Shown here piece by piece: positions 49,038-57,723 of a DNA stretch of 64,000 bases. Source of the DNA: Bradyrhizobium sp. SZCCT0153 (lineage in GTDB: Bacteria; Pseudomonadota; Alphaproteobacteria; Rhizobiales; Xanthobacteraceae); the NCBI RefSeq assembly GCF_018129995.1, contig NZ_JAFCKS010000013.1, forward strand, positions 1-64,000, in the 5' to 3' direction. The notes below the pieces were generated by a model. It searched no databases. It was not told the origin of the DNA and saw only the letters and a program-made list of their open reading frames with translations. A program made the translations under genes and the position numbers. Positions within the stretch are counted from its first letter, which is position 1, and every line of letters starts with the position of its first letter.

Positions 49038-49505
49038 ATGACGATCAACCGACGCGATCTGGCTCTCTCGACTCTTGCTGTCTCGACTCTTGCCGCCTCA
49101 GCTGTTGCGCTCACGACACCGGCGCTGGCGGCCTCGGCGGACGAGGAAGCCGTAGCAAAGAAGGTCGAGACCTTCCGCCTCGCCCAGATCGCGGCCGATC
49201 CCAAGGCGCTCGGCGCGCTCTGCGCCGACGAGGTGAGCTATAGCCATTCCAGCGGCAAGGTCGAGGACAAGGCGACCTTCGTCACCAACGCCACCGACGG
49301 CAAGTCAAAATTCCTGTCGATCGAATACAAGGACCCGACCATCAAGGTCGTCGGCCCCGCCGCGATCGTGCGCTTCCACTGGGTGGCGGAACAGGAGATG
49401 GCGGCCGATGGGAAGAAAGTGCCGACCAACCTCCACATCCTGATGAACTGGCAGAAGCAGGGCGACGACTGGAAGCTGTTGTCGCGGTCGGCGACGAAGT
49501 TGTGA
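49038..49505 (+). CDS. Exported NTF2-like (DUF4440-type) protein
   Basis: A 155-residue protein with a Tat-type signal (NRRDLALSTL) and cleavage after TTPALA. The mature part resembles nuclear-transport-factor-2-fold proteins: KVETFRLAQIAADPKALGAL, EVSYSHSSGKVEDKATF, IVRFHWVAEQ, LMNWQKQGDDWKLLSRSATK. Excellent ribosome-binding site AAAGGAGG. Function unknown. The longer plus-strand frame upstream overlaps the HAD gene and is not used. Confidence 0.82.
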   Translation: MTINRRDLALSTLAVSTLAASAVALTTPALAASADEEAVAKKVETFRLAQIAADPKALGALCADEVSYSHSSGKVEDKATFVTNATDGKSKFLSIEYKDPTIKVVGPAAIVRFHWVAEQEMAADGKKVPTNLHILMNWQKQGDDWKLLSRSATKL

Positions 49506-49513
49506 TCGACGGT

Positions 49514-49554
49514 GTCGTTCCGGGACGCGCCGAAAGGCGCGGGCCCGGAATGAC
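49514..49554. repeat. Dispersed palindromic repeat, GTCATTCCGGGGCGCG family (short copy)
   Basis: GTCGTTCCGGGACGCGCCGA with GGCGCGGGCCCGGAATGAC forms a short inverted repeat after the NTF2-like gene. It is a short copy of the element at 56212-56312 and could serve as a terminator for the convergent genes. Confidence 0.8.
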
Positions 49555-49562
49555 CAGCGAAA

Positions 49563-49754
49563 CTACGCCGCTTCCCTCACATCGCCGTTAACCAGTTTGC
49601 GGGCGGCGCGCTCCGCTTCGCGGGCGTTGCGGAAGAGCTGGCCTTCGAGGCGATTGAACTGGTGGGACGAGGCGAAGAAGCAGTAGCCGCCCTGACCGCG
49701 AACGACGATACCCGCGGTCTGTGAATTGACTTCGATGATGTAGCTGTCCGGCAT
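49563..49754 (-). CDS. Small conserved hypothetical protein
   Basis: A 63-residue protein MPDSYIIEVNSQTAGIVVRG...FFASSHQFNRLEG...FRNAREAERAARKLV. It has a beta-rich N-terminal half and a helical C terminus ending in basic residues. The ATG at 49754 is preferred over one nine codons upstream. I do not recognise the family; such short proteins are common in these genomes. Function unknown. Confidence 0.6.
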   Translation of the reverse strand: MPDSYIIEVNSQTAGIVVRGQGGYCFFASSHQFNRLEGQLFRNAREAERAARKLVNGDVREAA

Positions 49755-49976
49755 GGCCCGTGGATTCCTCAATGCGGGCAAATAACCGGATCTCTGCCCA
49801 AAAGTTCCTCAGGCAAATCAGCCGGTTTCCACCCCGAATCGACGTGCAATTGAGTACGCGGAGACCTCATCCGTTTTATGACTGGTTGTTGGCGAAGCCG
49901 CGACGCGTTGACTCAGTCGCGCCGCGTTTGGCGTTGCCGCACATCTCCGTGAGATGGGACAGAGCGCCGCGCGCGG

Positions 49977-50387
49977 TTACGTCGCGATCGGCGGATCGTC
50001 TCGGCGGATCGCTTGCGGACGGCCGTCGTCGTCGATCGAGACATAGGTAAAATTGCCGTCGGTCACCAGGATCGGCTGAAGCTCCCGGCGCCGCAGCGCC
50101 CAGGCTTCGAGATGCACGGTCATCGAGGTGCGGCCGACGCGTACGAGATTGGCGTAGACGGAGACGAGATCGCCGACATAGACGGCCTTGCGGAAATTCA
50201 TGGCCTCGATCGCCACCGTCACGGTGCGCGATCGCGCGGCCTTCGATGCGAACACGCCGCCGCCGACATCCATCTGGCTGAGCAACCAGCCGCCAAAGAT
50301 GTCGCCATTGGCGTTGGTGTCGGCGGGCATCGCCAGCGTGCGGATACAGAGATCGCCGCTCGGTTCGGTGTCGGACCTTTCAGTCAT
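49977..50387 (-). CDS. Acyl-CoA thioesterase (hotdog fold)
   Basis: A 136-residue YciA-type thioesterase: TLAMPADTNANGDIFGGWLL carries the Asp/Asn and Gly-rich helix of the active site, then VTVAIEAMNFRKAVYVGDLV and SMTVHLEAWA. It hydrolyses acyl-CoA to acid and CoA. It begins 7 bp after the fadJ stop, so it is the last gene of the beta-oxidation operon and may relieve CoA trapping. The upstream frame to 50501 is inside fadJ. Confidence 0.88.
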   Translation of the reverse strand: MTERSDTEPSGDLCIRTLAMPADTNANGDIFGGWLLSQMDVGGGVFASKAARSRTVTVAIEAMNFRKAVYVGDLVSVYANLVRVGRTSMTVHLEAWALRRRELQPILVTDGNFTYVSIDDDGRPQAIRRDDPPIAT

Positions 50388-50394
50388 ATGGCTC

Positions 50395-52491
50395 TCACTT
50401 GAAATTGTCCCAGCCCGGATCGGACGCAAAGCGTGCGCCGAATCGCTCGGCCAATGCGCGCATGGTGGATACGACATTCTCCACCCCGCGCGTGCGCGCA
50501 TAATTCAGCGGGCCACCACGGAACGGCGCATAGCCGGTGCCGAAGATCATGGCACCGTCGACCGCATCGGCATCGTCGACGATGCCTTCACGAAGCGCCG
50601 CCACGCAGACATTGGACATCGGCAGCACCAGGCGGTCGATCATCTGGTCGGTGACGCGCGGGCCGGTCTCGGGCAGCCGCGCCTTCACCGCCTTGCCGTC
50701 GTTCCAGACGTAAAAACCCTTACCGGTCTTACGGCCAAGTTCGCCCCTCGCGACCTTCTCGCGCAGCCAGGATGGGGTCGGCGGCAGGAGATCGCCGAAT
50801 TTGGTGCGCAGCATGTCGCCGACGTCGAGACAGATGTCGAGCCCGACCTGGTCGGCCAACTCGATCGGCCCCATAGGCATGCCGAACTGTTCGGCGGCGG
50901 CGTCGATCAGGCGCTGGTCGGTCTTCTCGTCCAGCATCACCATCGCTTCCAGCATATAAGGCGTCAGCGCGCGGTTGACGAGGAAGCCGGGCGAGCTCTT
51001 CACGGGGAGCGGCAGGCGATCGATCGCGCCGACGAATGCGAGTGCCTGCTTCAGCACCTGTGCGTCGTTGCCGTCATGGCTGACGACCTCGACCAGCTGC
51101 AGCCGCGACACCGGGTTGAAAAAATGCAGGCCGACGAGGCGCTCCGGCCGCGCCAGCGTCGTGCGCAAATCCTGGAGCGGAATGCTCGAGGTGTTGGTCG
51201 CAAGGATCGCGCCCGGCTTCATCCGCGGTTCGAGGCCGGCATAGACCTTCTGCTTCAGTTCGAGCTTTTCCGGCACCGCCTCGATGATCAGATCGGCGTT
51301 GCGGACGCCCTCTCCGTCCATGTCCGGCATCAACCGGTCGAGCGCATCGCGCACCTCGGTCGGCCTGCGGATGATCTTGCCATAGAGCTCGGCGGCACGC
51401 TTGACCGCGCCCGCGATCGGCTCGGCCTTCATGTCGGCCAGCGACACGCGCAGCCCCTGCCCGGCGCACCAGGCCGCGATGTCGCCGCCCATGGCGCCGG
51501 CGCCGATGACGTGGACATGCCTGATCGTGTTGCCGCTACCGGCCGCCTTCTTCATCTGTTCGCGCAGGAAGAAGACGCGGATCAGATTCTGCGCGGTCGG
51601 CGTCACCATCAGCTTGGCGAACGAGGCCTGCTCCGCCTTCAGCATCGCGGCCTTGCTGCCGCCATGGGTCTCCCAGAGATCGATCAGCGCGTAAGGCGCC
51701 GGATAGCGCTCGCTCGACGCAGCCTTCGCGGCCTGCGAACGCATCCGCTTGGCGAGCAGCCCGCGCACAGGTCCGAAATTGGCCGCGCGCGTGAGCAAGC
51801 CCGGACGCACCCGCTTCAGGCGGCCGAACAGGGCATCCTTCACCGCGCCTCGGACGTGGCGCTCCTGCGTCACGGTATCGACTAGGCCGAGCGATTTGGC
51901 GCGGCGCGCATCGATGGTGCGGCCGGTCAGCATCAGCGCCATCGACTGGGTCGGATTGACCAGCGCGGTGAAACGCACGGTGCCGCCGAGGCCGGGATGC
52001 AGGCCGAGCATCACCTCCGGAAAGCCGAACCGCGCGCCGTCGACGGCGATGCGCGACTGGCAGGCCAGCGCGACCTCGAGCCCGCCGCCGAGGCAAAAGC
52101 CGTGGATCACCGCGACCGTCGGCAGCTTCAGCGCCTCCAGATGATCGATCACCGCATGCGCGGCGCGGATGCGCGTCTCCACCATCTCGGGATCGGATGC
52201 GCCGCGGAATTCGTTGACGTCGGCCCCCGCAATGAAGCCGGAGGGTTTTGCCGAGCGGATCACGAGGCCGGCGGGACGCTCGGTCTCGATGGCCGCAAGC
52301 ACGGCGTCGAACTCCTCCATCACGTCGGAGGAGAGCGTGTTGGCGCTGGCGTCGGCGCGGTCAAACAGCAGCCAGGCGACGCCGTCGGCATCGCGCGTCA
52401 GCTTGAAGTGCTTGAAGGCACCGTCTGCCGCCGGCGGCGGCCCGAGCTCCAGCACGCGGTCGCCGAGCGCGGTCATGATCTTCGAATCCAT
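50395..52491 (-). CDS. fadJ: FadJ-type trifunctional fatty-acid oxidation alpha subunit
   Basis: A 698-residue enzyme. The N-terminal enoyl-CoA hydratase domain contains SGFIAGADVNEF and GFCLGGGLEVALACQSRIAV with the catalytic Glu residues near AVDGARFGFPEVMLGLHPGL. The NAD-binding domain (VHVIGAGAMGGDIAAWCAGQ) and the 3-hydroxyacyl dehydrogenase catalytic domains (GLHFFNPVSRLQLVEVV, SSPGFLVNRAL) follow. It converts enoyl-CoA to 3-ketoacyl-CoA. ATG two bases after the thiolase stop; the frame to 52542 overlaps the thiolase. Confidence 0.95.
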   Translation of the reverse strand: MDSKIMTALGDRVLELGPPPAADGAFKHFKLTRDADGVAWLLFDRADASANTLSSDVMEEFDAVLAAIETERPAGLVIRSAKPSGFIAGADVNEFRGASDPEMVETRIRAAHAVIDHLEALKLPTVAVIHGFCLGGGLEVALACQSRIAVDGARFGFPEVMLGLHPGLGGTVRFTALVNPTQSMALMLTGRTIDARRAKSLGLVDTVTQERHVRGAVKDALFGRLKRVRPGLLTRAANFGPVRGLLAKRMRSQAAKAASSERYPAPYALIDLWETHGGSKAAMLKAEQASFAKLMVTPTAQNLIRVFFLREQMKKAAGSGNTIRHVHVIGAGAMGGDIAAWCAGQGLRVSLADMKAEPIAGAVKRAAELYGKIIRRPTEVRDALDRLMPDMDGEGVRNADLIIEAVPEKLELKQKVYAGLEPRMKPGAILATNTSSIPLQDLRTTLARPERLVGLHFFNPVSRLQLVEVVSHDGNDAQVLKQALAFVGAIDRLPLPVKSSPGFLVNRALTPYMLEAMVMLDEKTDQRLIDAAAEQFGMPMGPIELADQVGLDICLDVGDMLRTKFGDLLPPTPSWLREKVARGELGRKTGKGFYVWNDGKAVKARLPETGPRVTDQMIDRLVLPMSNVCVAALREGIVDDADAVDGAMIFGTGYAPFRGGPLNYARTRGVENVVSTMRALAERFGARFASDPGWDNFK

Positions 52492-52493
52492 GG

Positions 52494-53777
52494 TCACACC
52501 GCCTCGATCAGCATGGCGCCGCCGAGCCCGCCGCCGATACATTCGGTGGCAACACCACGCCGCGTGCCGAGCCGCTTCATCGCATTGACCAGATGCAGCA
52601 CGATACGGTTGCCGGAGGTGCCGACGGGATGGCCGAGCGAGATGGCGCCGCCATCGACGTTGAGCTTGTCACGATCGATCTCGCCGGCGGCGCCGTCGAG
52701 CTTCAAAATCTCGCGGCAGAATTTGTCGTCGTTCCAGGCGGCGAGGCAGCCGAGCACTTGCGTGGCAAAAGCCTCGTTCAGCTCCCAGGTCTCGACGTCC
52801 TGAACCGAGAGGCCGTTGCGCTGGAGCATCGGCGTCGCCGACATCACGGGACCAAGCCCCATGATGGAAGGATCGAGCGCAGCCCAGTTGCTGTCGACGA
52901 TGGCAGCCTTCGGCGTCAGCTTGTGCTTTGCGACCGCTGCGTCCGAGGCGAGGATCACCCAGGAGGCGCCGTCGGTGATTTGCGAGGAGTTGCCGGCGGT
53001 GACCTGGCCCCAGGGACGCTCGAACACCGGCCGCAGTCTTGCGAGCGTCTCGGCCGTCGAGTCCGGACGCACACCATCGTCATGGTCGAAGAATTTGCCG
53101 TCGCGGGTGAACGCGGTCTCGACCTCGCCCTTCAGGAAACCCGCGCCTTGCGCATGCGCGAGCCGGCGATGGCTCTCGGCGGCATAGGCGTCGGACTGCG
53201 CGCGGGTGATGCCGAAGAGATGGCCGACGACCTCTGCGGTTTGCCCCATGTTCAGTTCGGTGATGGGATCGGTCAGCCCGCGCTCGAGGCCGATGATCGG
53301 CTTGAGATAGCGTGGGCGCAGCTTGAAGGCCGCGGCAAGCTTCGCGGCCACGCCCTTGGCCGTGGCGAGGCCGGCGAACCAGCGCACGCCGGAATTCGGC
53401 CAGACCAGCGGCGCGTGGCTGAGCGCCTCGGTGCCGCCGGCGAGGATCATGTCGGCATGGCCTTCGCGGATGTAGCGGTAGGCGGTGTCGATCGACTGCA
53501 TGCCGGAGCCGCAATTGATCTGCACGGTGAAGGCGACCAAGTCCTCGCCCATGCCGAGCCGCAGCGCCGCGACGCGGGCCGGATTCATCTCGTCCGCGAT
53601 CACGTTGACGCAGCCGAGGATGACCTGGTCGAAATCATCAGGAGAAAACGGCTGCCGCGCCAGCAACGGCCGGCCGCATTGCACGGCCAGATCGACCGGC
53701 GTGAACGGTCCCGGCCCCGAACGCGCCTTCAGAAACGGCGTCCGGCTGCCGTCGACGATGAAAACCGGTCGTGCCAT
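52494..53777 (-). CDS. Acetyl-CoA acyltransferase (beta-ketothiolase)
   Basis: A 427-residue thiolase. The nucleophilic Cys is in TVQINCGSGMQSID; the C-terminal region has NVDGGAISLGHPVGTSGNR (His) and the second Cys in TECIGGGLGGAM. It cleaves 3-ketoacyl-CoA, forming the beta-oxidation complex with FadJ (FadI-type partner). Its ATG overlaps the fadE stop (TGATG). Confidence 0.94.
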   Translation of the reverse strand: MARPVFIVDGSRTPFLKARSGPGPFTPVDLAVQCGRPLLARQPFSPDDFDQVILGCVNVIADEMNPARVAALRLGMGEDLVAFTVQINCGSGMQSIDTAYRYIREGHADMILAGGTEALSHAPLVWPNSGVRWFAGLATAKGVAAKLAAAFKLRPRYLKPIIGLERGLTDPITELNMGQTAEVVGHLFGITRAQSDAYAAESHRRLAHAQGAGFLKGEVETAFTRDGKFFDHDDGVRPDSTAETLARLRPVFERPWGQVTAGNSSQITDGASWVILASDAAVAKHKLTPKAAIVDSNWAALDPSIMGLGPVMSATPMLQRNGLSVQDVETWELNEAFATQVLGCLAAWNDDKFCREILKLDGAAGEIDRDKLNVDGGAISLGHPVGTSGNRIVLHLVNAMKRLGTRRGVATECIGGGLGGAMLIEAV

Positions 53778-56044
53778 CAGCTCGCCGCCCTCTGCTCACC
53801 GAGTTCCTGGAAGAACTGATGCACGTCGCCGGTTTTCTTGTAAATCGGCGACAGCGCCTCCGGCGCAAAATCGTCGACCTCGATCACTTTTGCGACGGCT
53901 TCGCGGGCCGCTGCAAGCTGCTCGCCTTCGGCCTGCGTGATCACGCCCTTGGCGACCGCCTCCTTCCAATCGCTCAAATGCGCCGCGCGCATGCGTTTGG
54001 CGATCGCATCGGTTCCGACAGCCAGCTTGAACGCGCGCTCGAGCCGGGCAAAGCCGCCGTCGTCATCGACATGGGCCAGATCCGGCGTAAGGCGCTCGCG
54101 CGCAGCCGAAGGCTCTAGCACGATGCCTGCACATTGGTGCACGACGCGGTCGGAGGGGCCGAGCACGCGGGCGCCGAACGGCTGAACCACGAGCTTGAGG
54201 AAGATCGCGACAAAGCGGTTGGGCAGGTTGGCGAGAATCTCGGCAAGCCGGTTCTCGATGGTCTTGAAGCCGGTCGCCATGCACCATTCCAGCGCGGCAA
54301 AATCCTCCTTCTGCCGCCCTTCGTCCTGCCAGCGCTTTAGCGCGGCGGAGAGCAGATAGAGCTCGGAGAGAATGTCGCCGAAGCGCGCCGAGAGCATCTC
54401 CTTGCGCTTCAGTGCGCCGCCGAGCGTGAGCAATGCCATGTCGGCACAGAGCGCAAATGCCGCCGAATAGCGCGCGAGCTGGCGATAGAACGGCGTCGCG
54501 TCGCCGGCATCCGGCGCCAGCGCAAACGCGCCAAACGTCCAGCTCCGGCCGAAGGCGCGGAGCAGCGTCTGAAAACTATGGCTGACATGTTTCCAGAACG
54601 CCTTGTCGAAGGCGGCGAGCCCGCGCTCGTGGTCGGTGTCGGCGAGCGCGTTCATCTCTTCGAGGAGATAAGGATGCGCGCGGATGGCACCCTGCCCGAA
54701 CACGATGAGGTTGCGGGTGAGGATGTTGGCGCCTTCCACGGTGATGCCGACCGGCACGGCGCGGTGCAGATTGCCGAGATAGTTTTGCGGACCGTCAATC
54801 ACGGCCTTGCCGCCATGGATGTCCATGGCGTCGTCGACCGCCGTCCGCATCCGCTCGGTCGCATGCAGCTTCATGATGCCGGAGATGACGGCGGGATGGA
54901 CGCCGGCATTGAGCGCCGCGCAGGTCAGCCGGCGCGCCGCGTCGAGCTGATAGGCGGTCGCGACGATGCGCGCGAGCGGCTCCTCGACGCCTTCGAATTT
55001 GGAGATCGAGATACCGAACTGCTCGCGGATGCGGGCATAGGCGCCGGTGGTGCGGGCAGCGTAGGCGGCACCGGCGGCGGACAGCGACGGCAGCGAGATG
55101 CCGCGGCCGGCGGCGAGCGCCGTCATCAGCATCTTCCAGCCCTGACCGAGGCGCTCTTGGCCGCCGATGACGTAATCGAGTGGAATGAAGACGTCGCGGC
55201 CCCAGTTCGGGCCGTTCTGGAAGACCTGCATCGACGGCAGGTGGCGTTTGCCGATCTCGACGCCGGGCAGGTTGGTCGGGATCAGCGCCACGCTGATGCC
55301 GAGCTCGTGCTGGCTTCCGACCAGATGATCGGGATCATAGGCCTTGAAGGCAAGGCCGAGCAGCGTCGCGACGGGACCGAGCGTGATGTAGCGCTTGTGC
55401 CAGTTGAGCTTGAGACCCAGCACCTCGCGGCCTTCGAAGGTGCCCTTGCAGATGATGCCGGTGTCGATCATCGAGGCGGCGTCGGAGCCGGCCTCGGGGC
55501 TGGTGAGGCCGAAGCAGGGAATGTCGCGGCCGTCGGCCAGCCGCGGCAGCCAGCGTTCCTGCTGCTCCTTGGTGCCGAAGCGCATCAGGAGTTCGCCGGG
55601 CCCGAGCGAGTTCGGCACCATCACGGTGACGGCCGCGGCGATCGAGCGGGTCGAGATCTTGCGCACCACTTCCGAATGCGCATAGGGCGAGAAGCCGAGG
55701 CCGCCGTACTCCTTCGGAATGATCATGCCGAAGAACTTTTCGCGCTTGACGAAGTGCCAGACATCGGGCGGCAGGTCTCGCCATTCCCAAAAGATCTTCC
55801 ACTCGTCGAGCATGGCGCAGAGCTCGTCGACGGGGCCGTTCAGGAAAGCCCGCTCCTCGTCCGTCAGCGTTGCCTGCGGGACCTTCAGCAGCTTCGACCA
55901 GTCGGGATTGCCGGTGAAGAGGTCGGCGTCCCACCAGACGTCACCGGCCTCCAGTGCCTCGCGCTCGGTATCCGACATCGCCGGCAGCACGCCGCGCGCC
56001 CAGGAGAAGATCGGCTTTGTGATGGTGTCGCGGCGGAAGCTCAT
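53777..56044 (-). CDS. fadE: FadE-type acyl-CoA dehydrogenase
   Basis: A 755-residue enzyme, much longer than ordinary acyl-CoA dehydrogenases, with the FadE/DUF1974 C-terminal extension. CFGLTSPEAGSDAASMIDTG and LKLNWHKRYITLGPVATLLG are conserved FAD/substrate-binding segments; GGKAVIDGPQNYLGN is near the catalytic Glu. It makes the first oxidation of fatty acyl-CoA. ATG at 56044; the frame to 56260 includes repeat DNA. First gene of the fad operon. Confidence 0.93.
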   Translation of the reverse strand: MSFRRDTITKPIFSWARGVLPAMSDTEREALEAGDVWWDADLFTGNPDWSKLLKVPQATLTDEERAFLNGPVDELCAMLDEWKIFWEWRDLPPDVWHFVKREKFFGMIIPKEYGGLGFSPYAHSEVVRKISTRSIAAAVTVMVPNSLGPGELLMRFGTKEQQERWLPRLADGRDIPCFGLTSPEAGSDAASMIDTGIICKGTFEGREVLGLKLNWHKRYITLGPVATLLGLAFKAYDPDHLVGSQHELGISVALIPTNLPGVEIGKRHLPSMQVFQNGPNWGRDVFIPLDYVIGGQERLGQGWKMLMTALAAGRGISLPSLSAAGAAYAARTTGAYARIREQFGISISKFEGVEEPLARIVATAYQLDAARRLTCAALNAGVHPAVISGIMKLHATERMRTAVDDAMDIHGGKAVIDGPQNYLGNLHRAVPVGITVEGANILTRNLIVFGQGAIRAHPYLLEEMNALADTDHERGLAAFDKAFWKHVSHSFQTLLRAFGRSWTFGAFALAPDAGDATPFYRQLARYSAAFALCADMALLTLGGALKRKEMLSARFGDILSELYLLSAALKRWQDEGRQKEDFAALEWCMATGFKTIENRLAEILANLPNRFVAIFLKLVVQPFGARVLGPSDRVVHQCAGIVLEPSAARERLTPDLAHVDDDGGFARLERAFKLAVGTDAIAKRMRAAHLSDWKEAVAKGVITQAEGEQLAAAREAVAKVIEVDDFAPEALSPIYKKTGDVHQFFQELGEQRAAS

Positions 56045-56211
56045 GGCGGACCTCATGCATCGGCGCGGTTTCGGGCATTTTAGCTGAAAGTGGCCGGCGG
56101 GGGTGAACACTTCACCCGCAAAATTGACGCGGCCGGGCGGCCGCCCAGGGCCATAACGGCCGGGGCGTGGTGGCAGTTCCGGGAGGGGGAATGGAGGAGA
56201 TGGCTCCACAT

Positions 56212-56312
56212 CGTCATTCCGGGGCGCGCCGTCAGGCGCGAGCCCGGAATCCATACTCACGATCGTGGCTGTGGATTCCGGACTCGACGCTACGCGTCGC
56301 CCCGGAATGACG
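56212..56312. repeat. Dispersed palindromic repeat, CGTCATTCCGGGGCG family
   Basis: A 101-bp inverted repeat with perfect 15-bp ends CGTCATTCCGGGGCG / CGCCCCGGAATGACG and an internal mirrored GGAATCC...GGATTCC segment, between the flavin-reductase and fadE genes. Related copies are at 49514-49554 and, truncated, at 57041-57060. Confidence 0.92.
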
Positions 56313-56336
56313 TGTGGAGAGAGCGGTGGCGCGGCC

Positions 56337-56960
56337 TTAATCCGGCCGAACCATCTCGAACATGTTTTCCGGCTTGATCTCGAAATAATCGCCGCGGCGG
56401 CCGGCCCGGACGATCGGGCGGGCGGCGGCGGTCTGGTAGACGCCGTCCTTGATCATGGCCTTGTCGATGTGGACGGCGACGACCTCGCCGAGCGTCAGCC
56501 AGGCATCGGCTTCCCTGCCGTCGGCGCCCTTGAGCCGGACGATGTCGGACACCTTGCACTCGAAGGCGACGGGGCTCTCGCCGACCCGCGGCACGTTGAC
56601 GAGCCTGCCGGGCACGGCGGTCAGGCCCGCGATCTCGAACTCGTCGACCTCGGGCCCGACGTGGGCCGCAGTGGCGTTCATGTGCCTGGCGAGATCCATC
56701 GTCGCAAGATTCCAGACGAACTCGCCGGTCTGCTGGATGTTCTCGACCGAGTCCTTCCAGTTGGTGGAGGAGAAGCCGATGATCGGCGGCACGTAAGCGA
56801 AGGCGTTGAAGAAGCTGTAGGGCGCCAGATTGACGTGGCCCTTGCTGTCCCGGGAGGAGATCCAGCCGATCGGACGCGGCGCGATGATGGCGTTGAAGGG
56901 ATCGTGCTTGAGGCCGTGGCCCTGGGCGGGCTCGTAAAAATAGAGGTCTTTGTCGGTCAC
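56337..56960 (-). CDS. Flavin reductase family (FMN-binding split-barrel) protein
   Basis: A 207-residue FMN-binding split-barrel protein: HDPFNAIIAPRPIGWISSRD, HVNLAPYSFFNAFAYVPPII and GFSSTNWKDSVENIQQTGEF are the DUF447/flavin-reductase-like domain. It reduces flavin or has a related role. The start is taken as GTG at 56960, with AGAAGGAAAC before it. An ATG at 56981 lies inside a short palindromic repeat (56976-57006), which argues against it. Confidence 0.85.
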   Translation of the reverse strand: MTDKDLYFYEPAQGHGLKHDPFNAIIAPRPIGWISSRDSKGHVNLAPYSFFNAFAYVPPIIGFSSTNWKDSVENIQQTGEFVWNLATMDLARHMNATAAHVGPEVDEFEIAGLTAVPGRLVNVPRVGESPVAFECKVSDIVRLKGADGREADAWLTLGEVVAVHIDKAMIKDGVYQTAAARPIVRAGRRGDYFEIKPENMFEMVRPD

Positions 56961-57089
56961 GCGCTGTTTCCTTCTCGTCATTGAGAGCGCAGCGCCCGCA
57001 ATGACGGAGCTTGTTGATCCGTCCTGGCCCGCCACCAGCCCGTCATTCCGGGGCCGTCGGCCTGCTTATAGGGGAAAATCCAGCGCCCG

Positions 57090-57689
57090 TCAGCGGCGCG
57101 GCGACAGACCCGCGATGACGAAATCGATCATCTGGTCAATGGTCGGGCCCGGCTTGGTGGCGCACTGGGCGATCATCTGGGGGTGGAAGAAGCGCATCAT
57201 CGCGGTGCTGGCGCACAGCGCGGACAGTTGCAGGTCGGGCACCTCGAACTCGCCGGAGGCCACGCCTTGCGCGATCATCTGGCCGATCATTCCGGCGATA
57301 CATTCCATATGGGCCACACAGACGTCCCAGTCCTCCTGCATGGCGATCTCGACCATCTCATGCAGCTTGTTGTCGCCGACATAGCGCTCGGTGTTCATGC
57401 GATGAACGGTGGTCAGCAGTTCGCGGAAGCGCTCCAGCACCGGCCCGGACCTCGCCACGATCCGCTGCGCATCGAGCTCGACCTCGCCCATCAGCGAACG
57501 GGCCACCGCTTGATGAATCGCCTTCTTCGATTCGAAGAAGCGATAGACGTTGGCGGGGCTCATCCGCAGTTCTTTGGCGATGTCGCCGACCGTGGTCTTC
57601 TGGTAGCCGATCTGGCGAAACAGCCGCTCTGCCACCTCGAGGATACGATCCCGGGTGTCGCCTTCGATATGTTCCGCAACCAGTGTCAT
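57090..57689 (-). CDS. TetR family regulator of the RND operon
   Basis: A 199-residue TetR regulator. The N-terminal HTH is RDRILEVAERLFRQIGYQKT, TVGDIAKELRMSPANVYRFF, and the C-terminal ligand domain is helical with a Cys/Met-rich region. It lies 34 bp after the RND pump gene on the same strand, which implies autoregulation of the operon. The inducer is unknown. Confidence 0.9.
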   Translation of the reverse strand: MTLVAEHIEGDTRDRILEVAERLFRQIGYQKTTVGDIAKELRMSPANVYRFFESKKAIHQAVARSLMGEVELDAQRIVARSGPVLERFRELLTTVHRMNTERYVGDNKLHEMVEIAMQEDWDVCVAHMECIAGMIGQMIAQGVASGEFEVPDLQLSALCASTAMMRFFHPQMIAQCATKPGPTIDQMIDFVIAGLSPRR

Positions 57690-57723
57690 TTGTCAGGACT
57701 CGTCAATCAGCACTACTTCTCAC

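Noticed and set aside
56045..56260. 72-residue N-terminal extension of FadE
   Set aside because: It is encoded by the palindromic repeat and is Pro/Arg-rich; FadE homologues begin near MSFRRDTI.
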